Shown here: piece by piece, positions 6,571-14,875 of the stretch
Position numbering within the stretch: position 1 is the stretch's first letter
Layout: the number at the start of each line of letters is the position of its first letter
Assembly: GCA_900320025.1 (NCBI GenBank)
Contig: ONQW01000035.1
Location: 1 to 35,489, forward strand
Length of the DNA stretch: 35,489 nt
Direction: 5' to 3'
DNA from: an uncultured Lachnospiraceae bacterium
GTDB lineage: Bacteria; Bacillota; Clostridia; Lachnospirales; Lachnospiraceae
Position numbers and translations under genes: made by a program
The notes under the pieces: model-generated
What the model was told of the DNA's origin: nothing
What the model saw: only the letters and a program-made list of their open reading frames with translations
Database searches by the model: none

Positions 6571-7716
6571 ATGGCAAACAGAATTTCACTCAATGGCACA
6601 TCCTATCATGGCTTTGGAGCGATCCAGGAGATCGTTGGAGAAATTCATTCCCGCGGTTTCCACAAAATCTTTGTGGCATCGGATCCGGATCTCGTAAAAT
6701 TCGGTGTGACGGCAAAGGTTACATCTCTGCTCGAGAAGGCAGAAATCCCGTATGAAATCTATTCGGACATCAAGCCGAATCCGACAATTCAGAACGTACA
6801 GCACGGCGTGGAGGCCTTCAGGGCTTCCGGAGCGGATGCGATCGTGGCAATCGGCGGCGGTTCGTCGATGGACACATCCAAGGCAATCGGCATCATCATC
6901 GCAAATCCGGAGTTTGAGGATGTCAGAAGTCTCGAGGGCGTAGCTCCTACAAAAAATCCCTGTGTGCCGATCATTGCCGTCCCGACAACCGCCGGAACCG
7001 CCGCAGAGGTCACCATCAACTATGTCATAACTGACGTAGAGAAACAGAGGAAGTTCGTCTGCGTTGATCCGCACGATATGCCGATTGTCGCTGTCGTTGA
7101 TCCCGACATGATGTCCTCTATGCCGAAGGGACTCACGGCTTCCACTGGTATGGACGCTCTGACTCATGCGATCGAGGGTTATACGACAAAGGCTGCATGG
7201 GAGATGACAGATATGTTCCACATCGAGGCAATCCGGCTCATCTCTGAAAGCCTGCGGGATGCAGTGGCGAACAAGCCGGAGGGCCGCGAAAAGATGGCTC
7301 TTGCCCAGTACATCGCGGGCATGGGCTTCTCCAATGTCGGTCTCGGCATCGATCATTCCATGGCACATACGCTGTCCGCCCATTATGACACGCCTCACGG
7401 TGTCGCCTGCGCAATGCTCCTGCCGATCTCCATGGAATTCAACAGAGACTATACCGGCACAAAGTACAGAGAAATCGCCAGAGCGATGGGTGTCGAGGGC
7501 GTCGACAGCATGTCCCAGGAAGAATACAGGGATGCTGCCATCGATGCCGTGAAGAAGCTCTCTAAGGATGTCGGCATTCCGGAGAAGAACGAGCGCATCC
7601 GTGAGGAGGATCTCGAGCAGCTTGCGACTGATGCTCTGAACGATGCCTGCTATCCGGGCAATCCGAGAGAAGCCACCAGAGAACAAGTGATCGAAATGTT
7701 CCGGAAGCTCATGTAA
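6571..7716 (+). CDS. fucO: Lactaldehyde reductase / 1,2-propanediol oxidoreductase (iron-containing alcohol dehydrogenase)
   Basis: A 381-residue group III iron-dependent alcohol dehydrogenase, very close to FucO, which reduces L-lactaldehyde to propane-1,2-diol with NADH during fucose or rhamnose fermentation. Visible are the nucleotide-binding IGGGSSMDTSKAIG (about 94-107), PTTAGTAAEVTINYVITD, and the four metal ligands D195, H199, H262 and H276 (GMDALTHAIEG, IDHSMAH, DTPHG). Length matches the E. coli enzyme. The start is fixed by AGGAGG 8 nt upstream. Homologues in this family also act on ethanol, butanol or glyoxal-derived aldehydes, so exact substrate is inferred. A TetR gene and a palindromic operator candidate lie upstream. 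No fucose or rhamnose catabolic genes remain nearby. Confidence 0.9.
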   Translation: MANRISLNGTSYHGFGAIQEIVGEIHSRGFHKIFVASDPDLVKFGVTAKVTSLLEKAEIPYEIYSDIKPNPTIQNVQHGVEAFRASGADAIVAIGGGSSMDTSKAIGIIIANPEFEDVRSLEGVAPTKNPCVPIIAVPTTAGTAAEVTINYVITDVEKQRKFVCVDPHDMPIVAVVDPDMMSSMPKGLTASTGMDALTHAIEGYTTKAAWEMTDMFHIEAIRLISESLRDAVANKPEGREKMALAQYIAGMGFSNVGLGIDHSMAHTLSAHYDTPHGVACAMLLPISMEFNRDYTGTKYREIARAMGVEGVDSMSQEEYRDAAIDAVKKLSKDVGIPEKNERIREEDLEQLATDALNDACYPGNPREATREQVIEMFRKLM

Positions 7717-7783
7717 TCCGGAGACAGGGCGGCAGGTGGATCTACCCGCAGACGGGATGATTCGCTTCATGCAATTTTCATGG

Positions 7784-8257
7784 TCATGAGGCGACTGTTT
7801 TCTTTCGGAACAGAACGCGGAAGATCCCCCTTCCAGCCGGTCCGGCGAAAAAGATCTGCCAACAAAGCGCCATCGGAAAGTTTAACGCTGCCGTCTGCAG
7901 CCACACGCCGATGAACCCCGCCTCATGGAAATCCTTAAAAAGCATTGTTGCTGCAAGACTCATCGTCGGACACATCAGACATACTGTCAGCGAACAGCGG
8001 ATCAGAAGTACGAAGAAGAACGGCATCTCCTTCGTAGCGACGCGGCTGGTCAGAAACATCACCGGCTTCTCCATCACAAACATCTCCAGAACGATGGCCA
8101 GCGGCCACATGATCCTCAGCTCGCTCAACGCCATCCGGAATACCGCATCCGTCATCCCGCCGGTGCTGATGGCAATGTTATAGCAGATCATCGCGTACAC
8201 CATGAGAAACGCCATAATGATCGTAAAAATCAGGTTCTCAAACTTGTTTTCAGGCAT
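7784..8257 (-). CDS. Small DUF2798-like membrane protein
   Basis: A 157-residue hydrophobic protein with four predicted membrane helices, roughly residues 9-30, 47-65, 81-105 and 118-140. It resembles DUF2798-type proteins with two tandem two-helix units (FENLIFTIIMAFLMVYAMIC repeated in weaker form as PFFFVLLIRCSLTVCLMCPT). The C-terminus is basic (FRVLFRKKT). Start has AAAGGAG 8-9 nt upstream. It is convergent with the FucO-like gene, 67 nt apart. Function is unknown. Confidence 0.75.
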   Translation of the reverse strand: MPENKFENLIFTIIMAFLMVYAMICYNIAISTGGMTDAVFRMALSELRIMWPLAIVLEMFVMEKPVMFLTSRVATKEMPFFFVLLIRCSLTVCLMCPTMSLAATMLFKDFHEAGFIGVWLQTAALNFPMALCWQIFFAGPAGRGIFRVLFRKKTVAS

Positions 8258-8415
8258 AAAAAGACACTCCTTTCGCTGAGAACGTGTTGTTCGTTATCAC
8301 CCAAAGAAGTGTGCGTTTCCAATTTATACCGTTTGATTGAAATAACTGTGTGAGTCTACCACATTTCTTCTGACTATGTAAATGTTTTTTGGCATACCCG
8401 GACTTTCTTCCGCAC

Positions 8416-8547
8416 CGCTTCGCAGCGCGCGTACTCGCAGCCGCTTTGCGTCTGCTCGTCCGCGGTGCTTCGCACCATAGAAAACAGCATCCCACGCTTC
8501 GCAGCGCGCGTACTCGCAGCCGCTCCGCGTCTGCTCGTCCGCGGTGC
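8416..8547. repeat. Two 53-nt near-identical direct repeats
   Basis: Copies at 8416-8468 and 8495-8547 differ at two adjacent bases (TT versus CC) and are 79 nt apart. Each starts CGCTTCGCAGCGCGCGTACT and ends CGTCCGCGGTGC. They lie downstream of the ABC exporter operon and abut a large hairpin. No coding capacity is recognised. Confidence 0.8.
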
Positions 8548-8593
8548 CCCCGCAAACGGTCTGGCAAGCAAGCTTGCCGCCCGTTTGCGGGGG
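8547..8593 (-). terminator. Large nested hairpin downstream of the ABC exporter operon
   Basis: A perfect 13-bp outer stem (CCCCCGCAAACGG with its complement at 8581-8593) encloses a perfect 7-bp inner stem (GGCAAGC/GCTTGCC). It lies 17 nt after the exporter stop codon. On the minus strand no T-run follows, while on the plus strand TTTT follows after ACG. It probably terminates or protects the exporter mRNA. Confidence 0.5.
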
Positions 8594-8609
8594 ACGTTTT
8601 CTGCGCTGC

Positions 8610-10466
8610 TCAGCTGACTCGCGAGAATTGGCTATTGTATAACTCGCTGTAGAAGCCGTTTTGTTTCATGAGGGTGTCGTGGGTGCCCTGTTCGATGATT
8701 TTGCCGTCGCGCATGACGAGGATGAGGTCAGCGGAGCGGATGGTGGAGAGGCGATGGGCGACGACGAAGCTGGTTCTTCCTTTCATGAGTTTGTCAAAGG
8801 CTTCCTGGATGAGGAGTTCGGTGCGGGTGTCGATGGAGCTGGTGGCCTCATCGAGGATGAGCATCGGCGGAAGGCAGAGCATGACGCGGGTGATGCACAG
8901 GAGCTGTTTCTGTCCCTGGGAGAGGGAGTCGTCGGTGAGGACGGTGTCGAGTCCGTTTGGCATGCGGCGGATGAATTCCCAGCTATGGGCTTCCTTCGCG
9001 GCCTGGATGATTTCCTCATCGGTGGCGTCTGGCTTGCCGATGTTGATGTTGTCCCGGACAGTGCCGTTTTTCAGCCATGTCTCCTGGAGGACCATGCCGT
9101 AGTTGCGGCGGAGGGAATGGCGGGACACGTCGCGGATGTCGGTGCCGTCCACGCGGATGGCGCCCTCATCGACATCATAGAAGCGCATCAGGAGGTTGAT
9201 AAAGGTGGTCTTGCCGCAGCCGGTAGGACCGACGATGGCGATCTTCTGACCGGGCTTTGCGTTCAGATGGAAGTTTTTGATAAGTTCCCTGTCTTTGACA
9301 TAGCTGAAGGCGACGTCGTCGATCGTCACGTTACCCTTTGCTGCTGGCAGCTCCTTCTCCGGATCGGCGCTCTCCGGTTTTTCCTCAATGAGAGCAAAGA
9401 CACGCGCCGCGCAGGCGAGGGCATTCTGCAGCTCGGTGATGACGGAGCTGATGTCATTGAACGGTTTGGTGTACTGGTTCGCGTAGGAAAGCAGCACGGT
9501 GAGGCCGCCGACGGTCAGGTTTCCCCGGAGTATGAGCATCGCGCCGGTGAGGGCCACCGCGGCATAGATCACGGAGTTGACAAACCGGGTGCTTGGGTTG
9601 GTCAGGCTGGAGTAAAAGGTCGCCTTCTCGCTGTAATTTTGCAGTCTGCCGTTGATCTCCCGGAAGCGGTCCGAGGCCGTCTTTTCGTATCCGAATGCCT
9701 TGACGACCTTCTGTCCGCCGATCATCTCCTCAATCAGCGCAGTCTGCTCGCCGCGGGTCTCCGTCTGCTTGCGGAACATCGCATAGGAATGCGACGCGAT
9801 AAATTTTGCCACAAAGAAGCTCATCGGCGTGAGGACGACCACCATCAGAGTGATGGGCACGCTCTTCTGGAACATGAAGAGGAGCGTGACGACGATGGTG
9901 ACGATGCCGGAGAAGAGCTGCGTGAAGCCGAGCAGCAGACCGTCAGAGAACTGGTCCACATCGGCGATGACGCGGCTCACGATGTCCCCGGTGCTGTGCG
10001 CGTCGAGATAGGACAGCGGCAGCACCTGAATCTGGCGAATCGCCCGGCTGCGGATGTCCTGCACCACCCGGAAGGTCATCCGGTTGTTGATGAGGTTCAT
10101 CAGGAATGTCGCCGCGCTGGTGACAAAGATCAGCACCAGGATCCGCCCGAGCACACCGTGCACCGCGGCAAAATTCACCTTTCCCCTGCCGATGATGCCG
10201 TCTATGGCATTGCCGAAGAGAATCGGGATATACAGCTGCAGAACCACCGAGACCGCCGCCAGCACGATGCTGAGAAGCAGCAGGAAACGATAGGCTCCGA
10301 TGAACGTCATCACCTTGCGGAAGGTTGCCATGGAGCTGACATTGTCTCCCTTCATGCCGATGTCGTCCGGCGCCGCGCCGCCCTGTCCCTTCTTCTTTAC
10401 CGCTTCGCCGGCTGCGGACTGTCCTGCGATGCCGGCTTCCTTCTTCTTTTTATTCAGAATCGTCAT
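8610..10466 (-). CDS. ABC exporter half-transporter, subunit with canonical Walker B and H-loop but altered signature
   Basis: A 618-residue fusion of six membrane helices (about 60-335) and an ATPase domain (about 385-605). Walker A is GPTGCGKTT at 413-421. The signature is LSQGQ at 515-519 instead of LSGGQ. Walker B is MLILDEATSS with catalytic E540, and the H-loop is AHR with H571. The partner encoded immediately upstream shows the complementary defects, so the two are expected to form a heterodimeric type IV exporter (BmrCD / TM287-288 kind) with one active and one degenerate ATP site. The ~45-residue basic N-terminal extension is longer than usual. Start overlaps the upstream stop by 4 nt (ATGA), giving translational coupling. 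Substrate is unknown; drugs, lipids and peptides are all possible. Confidence 0.92.
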   Translation of the reverse strand: MTILNKKKKEAGIAGQSAAGEAVKKKGQGGAAPDDIGMKGDNVSSMATFRKVMTFIGAYRFLLLLSIVLAAVSVVLQLYIPILFGNAIDGIIGRGKVNFAAVHGVLGRILVLIFVTSAATFLMNLINNRMTFRVVQDIRSRAIRQIQVLPLSYLDAHSTGDIVSRVIADVDQFSDGLLLGFTQLFSGIVTIVVTLLFMFQKSVPITLMVVVLTPMSFFVAKFIASHSYAMFRKQTETRGEQTALIEEMIGGQKVVKAFGYEKTASDRFREINGRLQNYSEKATFYSSLTNPSTRFVNSVIYAAVALTGAMLILRGNLTVGGLTVLLSYANQYTKPFNDISSVITELQNALACAARVFALIEEKPESADPEKELPAAKGNVTIDDVAFSYVKDRELIKNFHLNAKPGQKIAIVGPTGCGKTTFINLLMRFYDVDEGAIRVDGTDIRDVSRHSLRRNYGMVLQETWLKNGTVRDNINIGKPDATDEEIIQAAKEAHSWEFIRRMPNGLDTVLTDDSLSQGQKQLLCITRVMLCLPPMLILDEATSSIDTRTELLIQEAFDKLMKGRTSFVVAHRLSTIRSADLILVMRDGKIIEQGTHDTLMKQNGFYSELYNSQFSRVS

Positions 10467-12403
10467 GCCTCCAGTCCCTCCTTATCGTTTCCGCTGTCCT
10501 GGATACCCGGAGTTTTTCCGGCGCTGTCCGCGGAGAAATCCTTCGCATCAACCGGCATCCCGCTGCCCCGGGAATCCGAGGGCCGCTCCTCCGGATACTG
10601 GGAATAATAGATTTCCTCATACACGGGGCAGGTTTTCATCAGCTCCTCGTGCGTGCCAATGCCGGCCAGCCGGCCGTCGTTCAGAACAAGTATCTGGTCC
10701 GCATAGCGGATGCTGGAGCAGCGCTGCGAGACGATGAAGGTCGTGAGCGGATGCTCCCGCCCTTCCGCTTCCGTGCTCATCTGGCGGATGGCTCTGCGGA
10801 GCGCCGCGTCAGTGGCAAAATCCAGCGCTGACGCGGAGTCGTCCAGAATGAGGATATCCGGGTCCTTCACCAGCGCGCGGGCGATTGTGAGCCGCTGCTT
10901 CTGTCCGCCGGAGAGATTGCGCCCGTTCTGCTCCACATGGAAGTCGAGTCCGCCGGCTTTGCCGCGGACCACATCCTCCGCCTGCGCGGTGCAGACCGCC
11001 TTCCAGAGATCGCCGTCCGCCGCGTCCTCTCTTCCCCATTTCAGATTGTCCCGGATCGTTCCCTCAAAGAGCTGCGCCTTCTGCGGCACCACGCCGATCC
11101 GCCGCACCAGCTCGCCCTTTGCATAGTCGCGCACATCCCGGCCGAAGGCGAGCACCTCGCCGGCCGTCGCGTCGTAGAATCTCGGAATCAGGTTCACCAG
11201 CGTCGATTTGCCGCTTCCGGTTCCGCCGATGATTCCAATTGTCTGCCCCTCCTCCGCGGTGAAGCTGATGTCCTCGAGGCTGTTCGCGCCGGATCCCGCA
11301 TAGGTGAACGAGACGTGGTCAAACCGGACTGCCGCGCGCTTCCCGTTTCCTGCCGGAATCGTCACGCCGGCCACGCTGTTGCCCTGTGCCGTTCTCGCAT
11401 CCACCTTCTCCATCCCGGCGGAGATCTGTGCTGACGGATACTCCATCCCGGGCTGAATGTCGAAAACGCCGGCCACGCGGTCCGCGCAGGCGAGTGCCTT
11501 GTTGATCGTGATGATGAGCGAAGCGAGCTTGATGAGTTCGACGATCATCTGCGCCATATAATTGTAGAGTGCGACGACATCGCCCTGGCTGATCGTTCCG
11601 AGATTGACCTGCACGGCCCCGACCTCGATCAGCACAATCGTCGCGAAATTGATCAGCGCATAGGTGGCCGGATTCATGATCGCGGACAGCCTGCCGACGA
11701 ACAGATTCATCCGCGTGAGACTGTCGTTTTTCTCATCAAAATCCTTCACCTCGTCCTGTTCCTTGCAGAACGCGCGGATGACACGGACGCCGGTCAGATT
11801 TTCCCGCGTGAGGCCGAGTACCTGATCGAGCTTTTTCTGCACCTTGCGGAAGAGCGGAATGCTGGCGATCATGATGCCATAAACCACAGCCGAGAGAACC
11901 GGAATCGCCACCACGAAAACCAGCGCCGCCTTCACATTGATCGTGAACGCCATCACCATCGAGCCGAAGACGATGAACGGGCTGCGGAGCAGCAGCCGGA
12001 GCGCCATATTGAGACCGGTCTGTACCTGGTTCACGTCGCTTGTGAGACGGGTGATCAGTGTATCTGTCCCCAGCGTGTCGAGCTCCGTGTAGGACAGACT
12101 TTGAATATGATCAAACAGCGCCTGCCGGATCTTGGTCGCGCAGCCCACCGATGCCCTGGCGGCAAAATACTGCGCGGTGATGCTGCAGGCAAGTCCCACA
12201 CCCGCGAGGACACCCGCGAGGAGAATCATCACGCCGGTCAGCTGGATAATCAGCGGCCGGTTTCCCTCGGCGATACCGCGGTCGATGATCCTGGCCACGA
12301 CGATCGGCACCAGCAGGTCGAAGAGTGCTTCCAGCAGCTTGAACAGCGGCGCCAGAACACTCTCCTTCCGGTAGTCCTTCAGATAAATCATCAGCTTTTT
12401 CAT
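10463..12403 (-). CDS. ABC exporter half-transporter, subunit with degenerate catalytic residues
   Basis: A 646-residue membrane-ATPase fusion, first gene of the exporter operon. Membrane domain spans about 15-310 and the ATPase about 355-600. Walker A GGTGSGKST is at 393-401 and a canonical LSGGQ at 497-501. Walker B ends LILDDSASALD with D522 where the catalytic Glu should be, and the switch His is replaced by Q560 (VSQR). These are the replacements typical of the degenerate-site subunit in heterodimeric exporters. A low-complexity linker of about 35 residues precedes the ATPase, and the C-terminal ~45 residues are a charged tail. A LysR gene is divergent across 226 nt and may control the pair. 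The ribosome binding site is a modest GGGA 6 nt from ATG. Confidence 0.92.
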   Translation of the reverse strand: MKKLMIYLKDYRKESVLAPLFKLLEALFDLLVPIVVARIIDRGIAEGNRPLIIQLTGVMILLAGVLAGVGLACSITAQYFAARASVGCATKIRQALFDHIQSLSYTELDTLGTDTLITRLTSDVNQVQTGLNMALRLLLRSPFIVFGSMVMAFTINVKAALVFVVAIPVLSAVVYGIMIASIPLFRKVQKKLDQVLGLTRENLTGVRVIRAFCKEQDEVKDFDEKNDSLTRMNLFVGRLSAIMNPATYALINFATIVLIEVGAVQVNLGTISQGDVVALYNYMAQMIVELIKLASLIITINKALACADRVAGVFDIQPGMEYPSAQISAGMEKVDARTAQGNSVAGVTIPAGNGKRAAVRFDHVSFTYAGSGANSLEDISFTAEEGQTIGIIGGTGSGKSTLVNLIPRFYDATAGEVLAFGRDVRDYAKGELVRRIGVVPQKAQLFEGTIRDNLKWGREDAADGDLWKAVCTAQAEDVVRGKAGGLDFHVEQNGRNLSGGQKQRLTIARALVKDPDILILDDSASALDFATDAALRRAIRQMSTEAEGREHPLTTFIVSQRCSSIRYADQILVLNDGRLAGIGTHEELMKTCPVYEEIYYSQYPEERPSDSRGSGMPVDAKDFSADSAGKTPGIQDSGNDKEGLEA

Positions 12404-12470
12404 TCGGTTCCCTTCTCCCTGTCACAGACCCTGCACGGGCCCTGATTTGCCTACCACAGAGTACCACCGG

Positions 12471-12524
12471 ATGTGATATAGTAAAATTACATATTTTGAA
12501 TGTGATATATTTAAGTTCTATATG
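12471..12524. promoter_or_regulatory. AT-rich divergent control region between the ABC exporter and lysR genes
   Basis: The only AT-rich island here carries a 10-bp direct repeat ATGTGATATA at 12471-12480 and 12500-12509, 29 nt apart. It also carries a plausible plus-strand promoter TTGAAT (12496-12501) with TATATG (12519-12524), 17-nt spacing, for the LysR gene. The repeats are candidate binding sites. The exporter promoter is not clearly resolved. Confidence 0.4.
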
Positions 12525-12629
12525 GTTTCCCGGAATCAAGCAGCTTCGCTTTGCCCGATGATGTCAGATTCCGGCTCGCACTGAACAGCTGCAAAACGAT
12601 ATGAATATCATTCGCAGAAAGGACCGCCC

Positions 12630-13625
12630 ATGGAATTGCAGCAGCTCCGGGAATTCTGCGCCGTCGCCGACGAGGGAACCATCTCCGCCGCCGCGCGCAG
12701 GCTCTCCATGACACAGCCTCCGCTCAGTCTCAAGATGAAGCAGCTCGAGGAGGAGATCGGCACGCCGCTCTTCCTGCGCGGCGCCCGCAAGGTCGAGCTC
12801 ACCGACGCGGGCCGTCTGCTCTATGAGCGGGCCCAGGCGATTCTGAGCCTGGCGGAGAATACCGGGCGGGAACTTCAGGACCGCACACAGGGCAACACCG
12901 GCACGCTCCGGCTGGGCGTCGTCTCCTCTGCCGTGGACGTGGCGGTGGCGCGGTGGCTCTCGCCCTTCTCCGGCCTTCATCCCGGAATCCATTACGAAAT
13001 CACGGAGAGCAACACCTACCATCTGATCGAGCTTCTCTCCGACAATCTGATTGATCTGGCCTTTGTCCGGACGCCGTTCCGCCCGTCCGCGCATCTGGTG
13101 AGCCGGCCGCTCACCTCCGAGCCGATTCTCGCCGCCGGCGCCGCGTCGTTCTTCACGCACCGGGACAGAGATGCCGCATTGCCGCAGACGCCTGCCGGGA
13201 AGAAGCTGCCGTCATCGCCCATCCGTCGGAACGGCCGCAGCTTATCTGGTATCGACAGGATGCACGAAACGGTCGGCCAGATTCCGGTAGGATCCGACGC
13301 GATCTCTCCCGCTGCTCTTGCCGGACTGCCTCTCATCTGCTACCGCCGCTGGAAGGACCTGCTCGACCAGCTTTTCCGGCGCGAGGGCATCTCCCCCGAC
13401 TATTTCTGTCTCTGCGACGACGCCCGGACCGCCGTCTCCCTCGCGCGGACAGGCCTCGGCGTCGCCATTGTGCCCGCCTCCGCGGATACGCAGGGACTGG
13501 TTGTAAAAAAAATTTCCGGCCCCCTCGCGGAGTCGGAAATCGTAATTCTGTTTCGGAAGGGCGGGTACCAGCCGACGCCGGTGAGCCTGATGCTCAGCTT
13601 CCTTCAGCCCTTTTTCTCGTCATAA
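12630..13625 (+). CDS. LysR-family transcriptional regulator
   Basis: A 331-residue regulator with an N-terminal winged helix-turn-helix (MELQQLREFCAVADEGTISA, then AARRLSMTQPPLSLKMKQLE) and a periplasmic-binding-like effector domain starting at GTLRLGVVSSAVD. The effector domain carries an apparent insertion of about 40 residues near residues 175-220, rich in Arg, Pro and Ser, between SEPILAAG and LAGLPLICYRRW. The family normally has a short stretch there, so the protein is about 35 residues longer than usual. Start ATG has AAAGGA 8 nt upstream. It diverges from the ABC exporter operon, the likely target, and its last 22 nt overlap the end of the convergent CDF gene. Confidence 0.88.
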   Translation: MELQQLREFCAVADEGTISAAARRLSMTQPPLSLKMKQLEEEIGTPLFLRGARKVELTDAGRLLYERAQAILSLAENTGRELQDRTQGNTGTLRLGVVSSAVDVAVARWLSPFSGLHPGIHYEITESNTYHLIELLSDNLIDLAFVRTPFRPSAHLVSRPLTSEPILAAGAASFFTHRDRDAALPQTPAGKKLPSSPIRRNGRSLSGIDRMHETVGQIPVGSDAISPAALAGLPLICYRRWKDLLDQLFRREGISPDYFCLCDDARTAVSLARTGLGVAIVPASADTQGLVVKKISGPLAESEIVILFRKGGYQPTPVSLMLSFLQPFFSS

Positions 13626-14749
13626 TTGCCGCTCAAATCGACATCCGGCGTGATCTGCAGCGAATATCCCGGATACTTTGCCAGGATCTCGCCGGTCAGC
13701 TCGCGGACGGCATCCTCCGGACTTATGTCAAAGCTCAGCACGGTGTCGAAGCTCATCTGCTTCGCTTCCATATTGACATAGAAGCCGTGGAACTGAAGCA
13801 CATAGTCGTGTGCCATCGCGGTGCTACGCACGTCGTCGCGGATTCTGGCGGCGGCATCATTCTTCGTGTTCATGGAGTAGATGCCAATGCCGGTGAGGAT
13901 GACGCCGTGCTTCACGAGAATGTCGTGCTGAATGCGGCGCTCCAGCGCATCGATCTCATCCGCCGTCATCGTGTCCGGAACCTCGATATGCACGGATCCG
14001 ATCTTCCGCTCCGGACCATAGTCGTGCAGCACAAGGTCGTACGCGCCGTGGACGCCCTCCTCAGCGCGGATATCCGCCTTGATGGCATTCACCATCGCAC
14101 AGTCCGGGCGCTCGCCGAGAATCTGGCTGACCGTCTCCCGCATCATTCCGATGCCGGATTTGATGATGATCACGGCGATCACGACGCCGACCCACGCCTC
14201 CACCGAGATGCCCGTCGTCAGATAAAGAACGGCCGAGGCGAGCACGGACAGGGACAAAATCGCATCGAACCCGGCGTCGGAGCCGGACGCGACAAGGGAA
14301 CCGCTGTTCACCTTTTTCCCCACGCCGGTCACGTAACGTCCGAGCAAAAGCTTGACGGCGACCGCTGACGCCAGAATAATCAGCGCGACCGCAGAATAAT
14401 CTGCCGGCTCCGGGTGCACAATCTTTTTCACCGACTCCGTGAGCGAGGTGATGCCGGCGTACAGCACGATCGCAGAGACGATCATGGAGGACAGATACTC
14501 CGTCCGCCCGTATCCGAGCGGATGCTTGCGGTCCGGCGCTTTGCCCGAGAGCTTCGTTCCGATGATGGTGATGACCGACGACATCGCGTCGCTCAGGTTG
14601 TTGACCGCATCCAGCGTCACCGCGATCGAATTTGCCACAATGCCGACCGCCGCCTTGAACGCTGCCAGAAAGACATTGGCGACGATCCCGATCACGCTGG
14701 TGCGGATGATAATCTTTTCACGAGATACTTCTTTTTTCTCCTGATCCAT
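13604..14749 (-). CDS. Cation diffusion facilitator (CDF) family metal efflux transporter
   Basis: A 381-residue membrane exporter using proton or ion antiport. Six helices lie in the first ~215 residues, followed by a cytosolic metal-binding domain. A long C-terminal extension contains a second ferredoxin-like segment (FHGFYVNMEAKQMSFDTVLS). Helix 2 carries DAVNNLSDAMSS and helix 5 carries SDAGFDAILS, giving an N/D plus D/D metal site and no His. This pattern is reported for manganese-type CDFs more than zinc-type, so Mn2+ export is the best guess. The start at MDQEKKEV is preferred over the ORF start 23 codons upstream because AAGGCGAGG precedes it and the upstream part is not CDF-like. It shares strand with pncB upstream (126-nt gap) and overlaps lysR tail to tail. 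Confidence 0.85.
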   Translation of the reverse strand: MDQEKKEVSREKIIIRTSVIGIVANVFLAAFKAAVGIVANSIAVTLDAVNNLSDAMSSVITIIGTKLSGKAPDRKHPLGYGRTEYLSSMIVSAIVLYAGITSLTESVKKIVHPEPADYSAVALIILASAVAVKLLLGRYVTGVGKKVNSGSLVASGSDAGFDAILSLSVLASAVLYLTTGISVEAWVGVVIAVIIIKSGIGMMRETVSQILGERPDCAMVNAIKADIRAEEGVHGAYDLVLHDYGPERKIGSVHIEVPDTMTADEIDALERRIQHDILVKHGVILTGIGIYSMNTKNDAAARIRDDVRSTAMAHDYVLQFHGFYVNMEAKQMSFDTVLSFDISPEDAVRELTGEILAKYPGYSLQITPDVDLSGNYDEKKG

Positions 14750-14826
14750 ATTCTGCCTCGCCTTAACTGCCACGCCGCCCGCGGGAGCTCTCTGCACGGA
14801 CCCTTCCACGAGTCTCATGCCCGCAC

Positions 14827-14841
14827 GGCGCTCTCAGCGCC
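14827..14841 (-). terminator. Short GC hairpin after pncB
   Basis: GGCGCT-CTC-AGCGCC, a perfect 6-bp stem, lies 35 nt past the pncB stop and 78 nt before the CDF start. No T-tract follows, so termination is uncertain. Confidence 0.3.
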
Positions 14842-14875
14842 AGCGGCGCGGTGCAATTTCTGACCAGTCCCTTTC

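Noticed and set aside
8547..8593. Site-specific recombination or phage attachment site
   Set aside because: No integrase or mobile genes are near. Its position right after an operon end fits a terminator or mRNA-stabilising hairpin better.
8661..10607. 648-codon plus-strand ORF opposite the ABC exporter genes
   Set aside because: It is antisense to two ABC half-transporters with all motifs, and its own product is Asp/Glu/His-rich without any fold or ribosome binding site. It is a GC-codon shadow.
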